Assembly (NCBI RefSeq): GCF_947490095.1
Contig: NZ_CANLFS010000001.1
Span: 310,001 to 374,000, forward strand
Direction of reading: 5' to 3'
Length of the DNA: 64,000 bases
Source: an uncultured Halomonas sp.
GTDB lineage: Bacteria; Pseudomonadota; Gammaproteobacteria; Pseudomonadales; Halomonadaceae
Position numbers and translations under genes: made by a program. The notes under the pieces were generated by a model that was given only the letters and a program-made list of their open reading frames with translations, was not told the origin of the DNA and did no database searches. Below, piece after piece: positions 10,254-18,960 of the stretch. Numbering within the stretch: the stretch's first letter is position 1; each line of letters begins with the position of its first letter.

Positions 10254-10988
10254 ATGCTATCGAATATCCGAGTTATCCTCGTTCAGACCTTCCACCCCGG
10301 CAATATCGGCGCCGCCGCGCGGGCCATGAAGACCATGGGCCTGACCGATCTCGTCCTGGTCAATCCGCGCCAATTTCCGGATCCCGAGGCCACGCGTCTG
10401 GCCGCCGGGGCCGAGGACCTGGTGGAAAGCGCCAGCGTCGTCGACTCGCTGGCGGCGGCCGTCGGCGACTGCGTACAGGTGGTGGGGGCCAGCGCACGAC
10501 TCCGGAGCCTGCCACTGCCCCACTTCGACGAACCCGATGCCATGGCCCGCGAGCTGGTGGAGCATGCCGCCCATGACCCGGTGGCGCTGGTATTCGGCCG
10601 CGAACGCTTCGGGCTCACCAACGACGAGATCGCCCTGTGCAGCCACCAGGTCAGCATTCCCGCCAATCCCGACTACGGCATCCTCAACCTCTCCCAGGCC
10701 GTGCAGGTACTCGCCTACGAGGTCTTCACGGCGTGGCGCCGGCGGCCGGATAACGGCTATTGTCCGACACGCCCTGCCCAGGAGCGCCAGCCGAGTCGCG
10801 AGCAGCTCGCGCATTTCCACGACCACCTGAGCCAGGTCATGCAGCGCAGCGGCTTTATCACCCAGCCCCATGCGCGCACCGAGGCGCACCTGCATACGCT
10901 GTTCGCCCGGGCCCAGCCGTCGCGGCGCGAACTCTCGTTGCTCCGCGGCCTGCTGGCCTCATTCGAGTCGCACCTGCCCCAGGACTAA
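10254..10988 (+). CDS. trmJ: tRNA (cytidine/uridine-32 2'-O) methyltransferase TrmJ
   Basis: This is a SPOUT-class SAM enzyme that methylates the ribose of tRNA position 32. The 244-residue product (E. coli 246) shows VLVQTFHPGNIGAAARAMKTM at the N-terminus and the knotted SAM-binding end with VFGRERFGLTNDEI, IPANPDYGILNLSQAVQVLAYE. I place the start at ATG 10254; the frame stays open to 10164, but that extension is translated repeat copy A and has no family similarity. The gene is monocistronic, between the repeat and a GC-rich hairpin. Confidence 0.93.
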   Translation: MLSNIRVILVQTFHPGNIGAAARAMKTMGLTDLVLVNPRQFPDPEATRLAAGAEDLVESASVVDSLAAAVGDCVQVVGASARLRSLPLPHFDEPDAMARELVEHAAHDPVALVFGRERFGLTNDEIALCSHQVSIPANPDYGILNLSQAVQVLAYEVFTAWRRRPDNGYCPTRPAQERQPSREQLAHFHDHLSQVMQRSGFITQPHARTEAHLHTLFARAQPSRRELSLLRGLLASFESHLPQD

Positions 10989-11001
10989 TCGCCATGAAGC
11001 A

Positions 11002-11027
11002 CAACGGCGGCCCGAGGGCCGCCGTTG
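11002..11027. terminator. GC-rich hairpin between trmJ and the antiporter
   Basis: caacggcggccc at 11002-11013 pairs perfectly with gggccgccgttg at 11016-11027. It lies between two convergent genes, the usual place for a bidirectional terminator, but has no T run on either side. Confidence 0.5.
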
Positions 11028-11062
11028 CATGACGCTGAATATCTTGATGACGGATCGATAGC

Positions 11063-12412
11063 CTAGAGGACCATGGCCCCCAGCCAGCCAAAGCCGATCA
11101 GCGGGATATTGTAGTGGAGAAAGGTCGGCACCACGCTGTCCCAGATATGGTCGTGCTGACGGTCGACGTTGAGACCGGAGGTGGGCCCCAGGGTGGAGTC
11201 GGAGGCCGGTGAACCGGCATCGCCCAGCGCCGCCGCCGTGCCGACCAGCACCACCGTGGCCAGGGGCGAGAAGCCGAACTGCACCGCCAGGGGCACGAAG
11301 ATAGCCGCGATGATCGGGATGGTGGAGAACGACGAGCCGATCCCCAGGGTAATGAACAGCCCGACCAGCAGCATCAGCAGCGCGGCCAGTCCACGATTGT
11401 CGCCGATCACCTCGACGCTGGAATGCACCAGGGTCTCGATCTGGCCGGTCGCATTCATTACCGCGGCGAACCCCGATGCCGAGATCATGATGAAGCCGAT
11501 CAACGCCATCATGCGCATGCCGCTGGTGAAGAGATCATCGGCCTCACGCCACTTGAAGATCCCGCCCACCGACAGCAACGCGAAGCCTACCAGGCCACCG
11601 AGGATCATGGAGCCGGTCCACAGCTGGATGCCCAGGGCGGCCATGATGGCCAGCACCGACATCACCAGGCCCAGGGTATGCGGCTCGTGGGTCTCGGGCT
11701 CATGGTGGGGCACATTGGTCGTCGCCACTTCCGCATCGTCATAGTCCCGCGGGCGACGATAGCTGATAAACACCGCGACCAGCAGGCCCAGCGCCATGCC
11801 GCCTACCGGCACTCCCATGGCCAGGGGCAACATGCCGCGAGTGACCTCCAGCCCCAGCGCCTCCCCGGCCTGGTTGATATTGGCCAGCAGGATATCGTTG
11901 AGGAAGATCGCCCCGAACCCTACCGGAAGCAGCATATAGGGGGCGGTAAGGCCGAAGGTCAGCGTACAGGCCACCGCGCGACGATCGAGGCGCAGCTGGT
12001 TCATGACCTTGAGCAGTGGCGGAATCAGGATCGGAATGAAGGCGATATGCACCGGAATCGCATTCTGGGAGGAGATGGCCACCAGCAGCACCGATCCGAG
12101 AAGCACATACTTCACCGCCGCTTGACGATCCGCCGTGGCCTCCTGACCGAGCAGGGAGATGAGCCGCCTGGCCAGCAGGTCGGGCAGGCCCGAGCGAGAG
12201 ATCGCGACCGCGAAGGCGCCCAGGGTGGCATAGGCCAGGGCCACCTTGGCGCCGCCGCCGACCCCGTCGTTGAAGGCGCCGAGGGTCTGCTCGATGGAGA
12301 GCCCACCGACCAGGCCACCTACCAGTGCCCCGACGACCAACGCGAAGACGACCGAGACACGTGCCAGCGACAGTCCGACCATCACCAGCACCGCAATGAT
12401 TACCGCGTTCAT
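11063..12412 (-). CDS. Na+/H+ antiporter family membrane protein (NhaC/YuiF type)
   Basis: This is a 449-residue polytopic inner-membrane protein with about 11-12 hydrophobic segments. The phrases [43 protein letters not shown] and [21 protein letters not shown] mark the ion-transporter superfamily branch annotated as Na+/H+ antiporter (related to NhaC and Bacillus YuiF). The DAGSP/SDS segment near residue 400 is a probable substrate-binding re-entrant loop. A YuiF-like amino-acid (histidine) role has also been proposed for relatives, so the ion specificity is not settled. It is a single gene, convergent with trmJ. Confidence 0.75.
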   Translation of the reverse strand: MNAVIIAVLVMVGLSLARVSVVFALVVGALVGGLVGGLSIEQTLGAFNDGVGGGAKVALAYATLGAFAVAISRSGLPDLLARRLISLLGQEATADRQAAVKYVLLGSVLLVAISSQNAIPVHIAFIPILIPPLLKVMNQLRLDRRAVACTLTFGLTAPYMLLPVGFGAIFLNDILLANINQAGEALGLEVTRGMLPLAMGVPVGGMALGLLVAVFISYRRPRDYDDAEVATTNVPHHEPETHEPHTLGLVMSVLAIMAALGIQLWTGSMILGGLVGFALLSVGGIFKWREADDLFTSGMRMMALIGFIMISASGFAAVMNATGQIETLVHSSVEVIGDNRGLAALLMLLVGLFITLGIGSSFSTIPIIAAIFVPLAVQFGFSPLATVVLVGTAAALGDAGSPASDSTLGPTSGLNVDRQHDHIWDSVVPTFLHYNIPLIGFGWLGAMVL

Positions 12413-12523
12413 GGCTGATTTTCCCGAAGAAGGAGTTGAATTGAGACGAAACGGCGCAGAATCTTACCAGAAGACGATCAAGGCTGCCCTTGTGAAACGC
12501 CCTCGACCGGAGCTATCGCCTCT

Positions 12524-13534
12524 TCAAGTATCCTTCCACCCCGGCACGCCGGCGCGGATCCGTCGCGAGAAGTCGGGGTCGTCATGGGCCGCCAGGGCGC
12601 GCTCGGTGATATCACCGCGGCGCCTCAATTCGCTCGGCGGGACACCGGCTACCAGCCCCCCACGGTCGTGGACATAGTCGGGCAGAAATCCGGTCAGCAG
12701 CAGCCGATGGTCCAGCGGCAACCCATGCACGATCCGGCGCATCAGGGCATACACCAGGGTCGAGCAGTTGGCGGTGATGGTGTGATAGAAGCGTGGGGTG
12801 CGCTCCAGCCGGTTGGCCTGCTCCACCAGGGCCAGCAGCAGTTCACGACGCTCGTGCTCTCCGAGCAGCACCCGATACAGGGTCACCGACTCTCCCCGCA
12901 CATTGCTGCGCAGGCGAACCGCGTCACGCTCATCGGCGGCGATGATCGCCAGTTCATACTGCTTGAAGAAGCCGCCGACTTCCGAGAAGGGCTCATGATT
13001 CCTGCGACGCACCTCCACCGAAAAGGCCACGAAGTCATCGATGCCACCCCGGTCGTCCTCGAAGCCGAAAGAGAGCAGCACATGACCGATGCCCGGCCGC
13101 CCCCAGGTCGACACGAGCAGGTCGAGGGAAGCCAGCCGCTGGAGGTCATATTCACGCGGCTCCCAGGCCACCGACGCCGCGTCTCGGTTGCGCCAGTCGA
13201 AGTCGCGCACATGATCGAGCCTCAACCATTGGCCATGTTGGCTACCCGTGGCCAGGAAGCGCACGTCGTCCGCCCAGTCTCCGTCGCTTGCCGGCGCCAG
13301 CCGCCGCCACCAGTACAACAACGGCAGCAGGCTTGCCGCCACCCCCAGAACCGGGCCCAGGCGAGCCCCCTGGCCGTGCCATCCCAGCCACAGCCCACCG
13401 AGCACCAGCCATCCGAGCGCGGCGAGGCGCCGCCGGGTAAGACCCGCCGGAAAGCGATACAGCAACGCCAGGGCGCCCCATAGCGAACAGGCCACCAGCA
13501 CCAGGCCCAGGGTGATATCGATCAACAGCGACAT
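12524..13534 (-). CDS. DUF4105-family membrane protein
   Basis: The 336-residue product begins with two or three hydrophobic segments (residues 4-25, 38-52 and about 60-72). A large extracytoplasmic domain follows, containing VRDFDWRNRDAASVAWEPREYDL, GHVLLSFGF, FSVEVRRR and the Cys-containing YHTITANCSTLVYALMRR. These are the conserved blocks of DUF4105, also called the Lnb N-terminal periplasmic domain, with the His and Cys of a papain-like site. Its exact activity in this organism is unknown. GGGAG lies five bases upstream of ATG 13534. Confidence 0.8.
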   Translation of the reverse strand: MSLLIDITLGLVLVACSLWGALALLYRFPAGLTRRRLAALGWLVLGGLWLGWHGQGARLGPVLGVAASLLPLLYWWRRLAPASDGDWADDVRFLATGSQHGQWLRLDHVRDFDWRNRDAASVAWEPREYDLQRLASLDLLVSTWGRPGIGHVLLSFGFEDDRGGIDDFVAFSVEVRRRNHEPFSEVGGFFKQYELAIIAADERDAVRLRSNVRGESVTLYRVLLGEHERRELLLALVEQANRLERTPRFYHTITANCSTLVYALMRRIVHGLPLDHRLLLTGFLPDYVHDRGGLVAGVPPSELRRRGDITERALAAHDDPDFSRRIRAGVPGWKDT

Positions 13535-13592
13535 GCGAGCTCCCTTCGACGTGTCGCCAGGCTACCACGCCCTGCCCCTCCGACTCACCGCT

Positions 13593-14561
13593 TCATACAG
13601 GCGTCAGCCACTCGCCGAAGGCCTCCGTGGCCGGCCCCGGCTGGCCACGGGTCACATCATGGTAGAGACGCTGGAGGCGTGCGGTCAGCGAGTCCTGGGC
13701 GATCGGCCTGTCCACGGCCGGTGCCCCGGCCCGAGCGCCGATATGGCGACCATCCAGTTCGCGCAACGGCAGGATCTCGGCCGCGGTGCCGGTCACGAAG
13801 GCCTCGTCGGCGATATACAGCTCGTCCCGGGTAATGCGGCGCTCCTGCACCTCGATGCCCAGCACCTCCCGGGTCAAGCGGATCACGCTATCGCGGGTGA
13901 TGCCCTGGAGGCAGGAGGTCACCTCCGGGGTATGCAGGACGCCATCGCGCAACAGGAAGACGTTGGCGGCCGACGCCTCGGCAACATGACCCTCGGGATC
14001 CAGCATGATGGTCTCGTCGAACCCCGCCTTCACGGCGGCGTTGAGCGCCAGCATCGAGTTCACATAGTGGCCACTGGTCTTGGCTCGACACATGCTGATA
14101 TTCACATGATGACGGGCCCATGAGGAGGTCAACGCACGTAGCCCGACCGAAGCCGCCTCGGGGGAAAGGTAATCCCCCAGATCCCAGGCGGGAATCATGA
14201 TATGGGTGGTGAGCCCCCTGGCCCGCAGCCCCAGGCCCTCGGCGCCGAGGTAGACCGTCGGCTTGAGATAAGCATTGGCCAGGTCGTTGCGCACCAGGCA
14301 CTGGCGCTGGGCCTGGATCAGGGTATCGTCGCTGTAAGATAACGGTATATCCAGGATATGGGCGCTATCCAGCAGCCGCCGCGTATGCTCGGCCACCCGA
14401 AACAGCTGGGTTCCCCTGGGCCCCGCATAGGCACGCACGCCCTCGAAGCAGCCCATGCCGTAGTGCAGGCTATGGGTCAGCAGATGGGTACGGGCATCGC
14501 GCCAGGCCAGCCATTCGCCGTCATGCCATAGCCAGCCATCGCGTTGGTAGAGAGGCGTCAT
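13593..14561 (-). CDS. ilvE: Branched-chain amino acid aminotransferase
   Basis: This is a PLP fold-type IV transaminase converting Val, Leu and Ile to and from their keto acids. The 322-residue product shows THSLHYGMGCFEGVRAY, LKPTVYLGAEGLGL, the Lys-bearing CRAKTSGHYVNSMLA (catalytic Lys near residue 165), EASAANVFLLRDG, SCLQGITRDSVI and EAFVTGTAAEILPL, all standard for IlvE group I. I chose ATG 14561 because AAGGAG lies eight bases upstream; an in-frame GTG at 14570 overlaps that RBS. It is 25 bp downstream of the deacetylase gene on the same strand, so it probably ends the TRAP/deacetylase transcript. Confidence 0.9.
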   Translation of the reverse strand: MTPLYQRDGWLWHDGEWLAWRDARTHLLTHSLHYGMGCFEGVRAYAGPRGTQLFRVAEHTRRLLDSAHILDIPLSYSDDTLIQAQRQCLVRNDLANAYLKPTVYLGAEGLGLRARGLTTHIMIPAWDLGDYLSPEAASVGLRALTSSWARHHVNISMCRAKTSGHYVNSMLALNAAVKAGFDETIMLDPEGHVAEASAANVFLLRDGVLHTPEVTSCLQGITRDSVIRLTREVLGIEVQERRITRDELYIADEAFVTGTAAEILPLRELDGRHIGARAGAPAVDRPIAQDSLTARLQRLYHDVTRGQPGPATEAFGEWLTPV

Positions 14562-14586
14562 GGCTTCCACTCCTTAGCAGTCGCGT

Positions 14587-15714
14587 TCAAGGGCGGGCGT
14601 GTGTCGACCAGGCGGCGCGCCAGCCGTCGATCAGCTCGCGCTGATGGGGTTGCAGCGCCTGGTAGGCCCAGGCGGCGATCTCCTCGGCCTGGGGGTCATG
14701 CACGCTGATCTCGCTACCGGCCAATGCCTGGATGACCGCATGGCCACAGAGCGGGACATAGCCCTCGGAATAGCCGCCCTCGTGGATCATCACCAGCCGC
14801 CCATGGCAGCAACGCCCGGCCAGCTCGCGGAGCCGGCGGGTCATGCTGGCGAAGGCCGTGCTGTTGAGCAGCATCTTGCCGAGCGGGTCCTTGGCGCCGG
14901 CATCATAGCCACAGGCCACCACGATCATCTCGGGCTCGAAGGCCTCGAGCGCCGGCAACACCAGCTCGCTCATGGCATGGGCGTAGGCCCCGAGGCCGCA
15001 GCCAGGCGGCAGCGGTAGATTGAGACAGGCCCCTCGTCCGGCGCCCTCGCCCTGTTCCTCGAAGGTGCCGGTATCCAGCGGGTAGTTGCCCGCCTGGTGA
15101 ATCGAGACCGTGAAGACGTCGGGATCGTGATAGAACGCCGCCTGCTGGCCGTTGCCGTGATGCACGTCCCAGTCGAGGATCGCCACGCGCCCGACCTGGC
15201 CCAGGGCTCGCGCGCGCATCACCGCCACCGGGATATTGCCCAACAGGCAGAAGCCCCGGCCGCGATCGGCCTCGGCATGGTGTCCGGGAGGCCGGCACAG
15301 CGCATAGGCCTGATCGAGTTCGCCGGTGGCCACCGCTTCGACCGCCGCCACGGCGAGCCCCGCCGACTGACGCGCGGCAGCCAGGCTACCCGGCGTATAG
15401 GGGGCACAATCACCCGCATCGCCGCCACGACCGGCATCGCCGACCTCCAGCGCTTCGAGATAGCGCCGCGTATGGAAACGCTCCAGGTCCTCGCGCCTGA
15501 CCGGGGCGGGCTTGCGCACCACCAGTTCATCGACCAGCCCCGAGACCTCGAGCAGATTCTTCAGGCGCCGCTTGCTCTCCGGGCTTTCCGAAGCCGGCTG
15601 CGGCTGAAGGAACTCACCAGGGGCCGAGAAGACACCGATGGCCCCCGGGTCGTGCCAGAAGCAGCGCTCGTGCCAGAAGAAGCCGGTAGTCGGTGCGCTA
15701 TCCTGCGTCTCCAT
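14587..15714 (-). CDS. Histone-deacetylase-superfamily amidohydrolase
   Basis: This 375-residue Zn2+-dependent deacylase has the class II HDAC core: RRPPGHHAE-like CRPPGHHAEAD (catalytic His pair near residue 145), ILDWDVHHGNG (metal Asp and His), SIHQAGNYP, GYDAGAKDPLG (metal Asp) and the catalytic-Tyr phrase HEGGYSEGY. Bacterial relatives hydrolyse acetylpolyamines or acylated small molecules. The substrate cannot be read directly, but the TRAP transporter 47 bp upstream suggests an imported N-acyl compound, with the downstream aminotransferase acting on a product (inference). AAGGAGGAG lies eight bases upstream of ATG 15714. Confidence 0.85.
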   Translation of the reverse strand: METQDSAPTTGFFWHERCFWHDPGAIGVFSAPGEFLQPQPASESPESKRRLKNLLEVSGLVDELVVRKPAPVRREDLERFHTRRYLEALEVGDAGRGGDAGDCAPYTPGSLAAARQSAGLAVAAVEAVATGELDQAYALCRPPGHHAEADRGRGFCLLGNIPVAVMRARALGQVGRVAILDWDVHHGNGQQAAFYHDPDVFTVSIHQAGNYPLDTGTFEEQGEGAGRGACLNLPLPPGCGLGAYAHAMSELVLPALEAFEPEMIVVACGYDAGAKDPLGKMLLNSTAFASMTRRLRELAGRCCHGRLVMIHEGGYSEGYVPLCGHAVIQALAGSEISVHDPQAEEIAAWAYQALQPHQRELIDGWRAAWSTHARP

Positions 15715-15760
15715 CGGGTTATCTCCTCCTTGTGTTTCAACGCATCACGATGGCCGCGGC

Positions 15761-17038
15761 CTATCCCAGCAGCGAGGGTATCCAAGTGGACAGGGAAGGA
15801 AAGATGACCAACAGCAGGATCACCGCGATAAAGGCCACATAAAACGGCAGCGAGGCGATGATGGCCCGTTCGAAGGGCACATCGGCGATGCGTGCCGCCG
15901 TCATCAGCGTCATCCCCACCGGCGGGGTGACGTTGGAGATATTGAGCACCACGATCATCAGGATGGCAAAATGCAGCGGGTCCACGCCGAGCTGGACCAT
16001 CGCCGGCACCAGCACCGGCGCCACCACCACCAGCGCCGGCAGCACATCCATGACGGTGCCAATCAGGATCAGCAAGGCGCACACCAGCAGCAGCTGCAGG
16101 AAGGTCGAGTCGCTGAAGGTGGTGATCAGGCCCGCCGCGTCCCGGGCGATACCCGAGCGGGTAACGAACCAGCCGAGCACCGCCGAGGTCGCCAGCAGGA
16201 AGAACACCACCCCCGAGAAGCGCACCGTCACCACCAATGCGTGCCACACCTTCTTCCAGTTGAGATTGCGATAGAACACCACGCCGATGATCAGGGCATA
16301 GATGGCGGCGAAGCCCGAGGCCTCGGTGATGGTGGTCAGCCCCGAGAGGATGCCCCCCAGGATGATCAGCGGCACGATCATCGCCGGCAGCGCCAGGAAG
16401 AACGACATGATCGCCACCTTGAAAGGCGTCGGGGCCTGCTTGGGATAGCCGCGCTTCCAGGCCAGAAAGAAGCTGACGGCAAGCAGGGCCAGGGCCATCA
16501 GCAGCCCGGGGATGATGCCGCCGGCGAACAGATCGATCACCGAGATATCGCGCAGCAGCGTCGCATAGACCACCATCACCACGCTGGGGGGAATGATCGG
16601 CCCGATGATCGACGAGCAGGCGGTGATGGCCGCCGCATACTCGGCGTCATAGCCCTGCTTCTTCATCTCGGGGATCATGATCTTGCCGATGGCCACGGTA
16701 TCGGTGATCGCCGCCCCGGTCAGGCCGGCGAAGAACACCGACACCGAGATATTGACGTGGGAGAGCGCCCCCCGCACGCGGCCGAAGAGCGCGTTGTTGA
16801 AGCTGATCAGCTTCTGGGTCAGCCCGCCCTGGTTCATGAGCTCGGCGGTGAAGATGAAATATGGCACCGCGATCAACAGAAACCCCGATACCCCGGAAAA
16901 CATGCGGTTGGCGAGGATGCCGAGCATGCGCTCGCCGCCCATGGCGAAGCCCCCGGCGAGCCCCGAGAGGGCCATGACCACCGCCACCGGCGTACCCAGC
17001 AGCAGCAGGACGAGGAAAACCAGAATGGCAGGCGTCAT
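15761..17038 (-). CDS. dctM: TRAP transporter large membrane subunit DctM
   Basis: The 425-residue protein has about 12 membrane segments and forms the Na+-coupled translocation domain of a tripartite TRAP importer. Family marks are FLLLGTPVAVVMALSG at the start, GLTGAAITDTVAIGKIMIPEM near residue 100, IIGPIIPPSVVMVVYA, and the C-terminal VTPPVGMTLMTAARIADV. Its ATG overlaps the dctQ stop (ATGA), so the two are translationally coupled. The cognate binding protein gene is upstream at 17650-18717. Confidence 0.93.
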   Translation of the reverse strand: MTPAILVFLVLLLLGTPVAVVMALSGLAGGFAMGGERMLGILANRMFSGVSGFLLIAVPYFIFTAELMNQGGLTQKLISFNNALFGRVRGALSHVNISVSVFFAGLTGAAITDTVAIGKIMIPEMKKQGYDAEYAAAITACSSIIGPIIPPSVVMVVYATLLRDISVIDLFAGGIIPGLLMALALLAVSFFLAWKRGYPKQAPTPFKVAIMSFFLALPAMIVPLIILGGILSGLTTITEASGFAAIYALIIGVVFYRNLNWKKVWHALVVTVRFSGVVFFLLATSAVLGWFVTRSGIARDAAGLITTFSDSTFLQLLLVCALLILIGTVMDVLPALVVVAPVLVPAMVQLGVDPLHFAILMIVVLNISNVTPPVGMTLMTAARIADVPFERAIIASLPFYVAFIAVILLLVIFPSLSTWIPSLLG

Positions 17039-17586
17039 GGGCGCTCCTCCGCATGATGGGTGTCGGCCTCGATCAGCTCGTTGATGGTGCTGTCGTCATC
17101 GATGAAGTGTTCCAGCAGGTCGAACCCCTGGACCAGGTGCAGCAGGATGATGGCCCCGCTCACCGGCACGACGATGGCGGTAAACTTGGCGGGCACCTGG
17201 AGCTGGTCCGACACCATATAGACCTGGTTGGCGCCCAGGAAATAGCCCCAGCCGTACCACAGCAGCAGCGCCCCGAAGACGCCCACCACCACCAGACAGA
17301 GCGCGGCCGCCAGCGTCAGCAGCCACCGCGGCAGGCTACGCACCAGCAGCGTCATGGCCACATGCTCGCCGTAGCGCAGCGAGATGGTCATGGAGAGAAA
17401 ACCGATCCAGGGCAGAAACAGCCGCGCCAGGGAGTAGGTCCAGCTCAGGCTGCTGCCGGTGACCAGCTTGTAGATGAAGGCCGTGAAGGAGATGCCGAGC
17501 ATCACCAGCACACAGGCCACGCAGGTCACGATCGCCGCCTGGTTGACCCAGTCGCTCAGGCGGCGCAGAGGCTGAAGAAAACGCAT
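17035..17586 (-). CDS. dctQ: TRAP transporter small membrane subunit DctQ
   Basis: The 183-residue product has four hydrophobic segments (about residues 16-38, 52-70, 92-113 and 133-155). It carries the DctQ phrase LARLFLPWIGFLSMTISLRYGEHVAM. It bridges the binding protein and DctM in TRAP importers. The C-terminus is polar and His/Glu-rich (DTHHAEERP). It lies 63 bp after dctP and overlaps dctM by four bases. Confidence 0.9.
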   Translation of the reverse strand: MRFLQPLRRLSDWVNQAAIVTCVACVLVMLGISFTAFIYKLVTGSSLSWTYSLARLFLPWIGFLSMTISLRYGEHVAMTLLVRSLPRWLLTLAAALCLVVVGVFGALLLWYGWGYFLGANQVYMVSDQLQVPAKFTAIVVPVSGAIILLHLVQGFDLLEHFIDDDSTINELIEADTHHAEERP

Positions 17587-17649
17587 CGGCGAACCTCACA
17601 GGTAGCTCGGACCGGCCGGAGCGTCCGGCCGGCCCAGGTAGGGAGAGCG

Positions 17650-18717
17650 TTATTCGCCGTAGTGGGCCATATCCGACTCCTTGACCTCCTTCCCGACGCG
17701 CTCGACTTCCGCGAGGAAGGCATCGACCTTCTCGGCATCGATGCCGAAGTCGTTGACGATCCATTCCTTCCACGCCGGGCGCGCGATATCGGCCATGCGC
17801 GCACGCTCCTCGGCGGGCATGATGTAGCATTCCTTGAACGTCTCGCAGGACTCCTGCCAGCTCGCCGTGGCCAGCGCCCCGGACATGCCGTGACCGATCT
17901 CGATCGCCTCGCGCGCCGAGGTCACGATGGCCTCCTGCTGCTCCTCGGTCAGGGCCTGGTACCAGTCCTCGCTGATCAGCCAGGCGGCGCTGTTGTAGAC
18001 GTGGCCGGTCAGGGTGGTGTAATCGGTGACCTCGTGGAAGTTGAAGGTGGTGTTGAGCACCGGGGCGTTGAACTGGCCATCGGCCAGGCCGGTCTCCAGC
18101 GCCGTGATCACCTCGCCCCAGGGCAGCGGCGTGGCCGAGGCGCCCAGCGCCTTCATGATGGCCACGTGGCCGGGGTTCTCCTCGGTGCGGATGTTGAGTC
18201 CCTCGAGGTCCTCGACGGTCTTGATGGGCCGCTCGTTGTTGGTGAAGGCCACGAAGCCGCCGCCGTCGTCGAAGGTGCCCAGGTAGCGCATGCCGGTCTC
18301 TTCGACGGTGCCGGACATCATCTCGGCGAACCAGTCGCCGTCGAGGAAGGCCCAGGCCTGGCGCCAGTCGTTGAACACGAAGGGCGCGGTCATCAGCTGA
18401 TAATCGTCATAGAAGGACGACATGGCGCCGGTGGTGATGATGGTCGACTGCAGCGTCAGCCCGTCCTGCACCTCCTGAGCGGTCTCCACCTCGGAACCCA
18501 GCTGGCTGTTGCCGAAGATCGAGACCGTCACCTCGCCGTCGGTGCGCGTCTCGACGAGGTCCTTGAAGCGCACCAGCGCCGGATAGATCGAGTTGTTGCT
18601 CATGTTCTCGGGGAGGATGGTGGCGATGGCCATCTCCTCGGCCTGGGCATGGGTGGCTGCCACGGCCAGCGGAAACGCCGCCAGGGCAGTCACGAGGGGG
18701 AGCATCTTGTTGTGCAT
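17650..18717 (-). CDS. dctP: TRAP transporter substrate-binding protein DctP
   Basis: This periplasmic binding protein of 355 residues captures the solute for DctQM. The signal peptide is MLPLVTALAAFPLAVAATHAQA (cleavage near residue 26). The mature part has the DctP features VRFKDLVETRTDGEVTVSIFGNSQLGSE, RTEENPGHVAIMKALGASATPLPWGEV and NAPVLNTTFNFHEVTDYTTLTGH. The conserved Arg that usually binds a carboxylate is in the NIRTEENP segment, so a carboxylate ligand is likely. ATG 18717 gives a proper signal peptide; the upstream in-frame extension does not. The gene is divergent from mrpA. Confidence 0.92.
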   Translation of the reverse strand: MHNKMLPLVTALAAFPLAVAATHAQAEEMAIATILPENMSNNSIYPALVRFKDLVETRTDGEVTVSIFGNSQLGSEVETAQEVQDGLTLQSTIITTGAMSSFYDDYQLMTAPFVFNDWRQAWAFLDGDWFAEMMSGTVEETGMRYLGTFDDGGGFVAFTNNERPIKTVEDLEGLNIRTEENPGHVAIMKALGASATPLPWGEVITALETGLADGQFNAPVLNTTFNFHEVTDYTTLTGHVYNSAAWLISEDWYQALTEEQQEAIVTSAREAIEIGHGMSGALATASWQESCETFKECYIMPAEERARMADIARPAWKEWIVNDFGIDAEKVDAFLAEVERVGKEVKESDMAHYGE

Positions 18718-18960
18718 GGGCTTGCCTCTCGGTCTTGTCATTATCGGATGGGGCAACGGCAGCGCCTGAGACGCTTGCCTGCTCACCAGCCTAGAACGCC
18801 CACCTCGATACTGCTCGCTCGGGGAGGCCCCGGCTTTCAACGCCACCGGGGCGTGATACGCCCCCGCATGTCGCGACAGCGTTGAAGCCGCCGCCGGCCC
18901 TCTGCTCGGCGCCCTCTATAGTGTGACTAGAGTCCATCGCCGGACAGGGAGGCGTCGCCC

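Noticed and set aside
18882-18922. TTGAAG and TATAGT upstream of mrpA as a sigma70 promoter
   Set aside because: The spacer is 29 bp, far from the 16-18 bp needed. The -10-like word alone is not enough.
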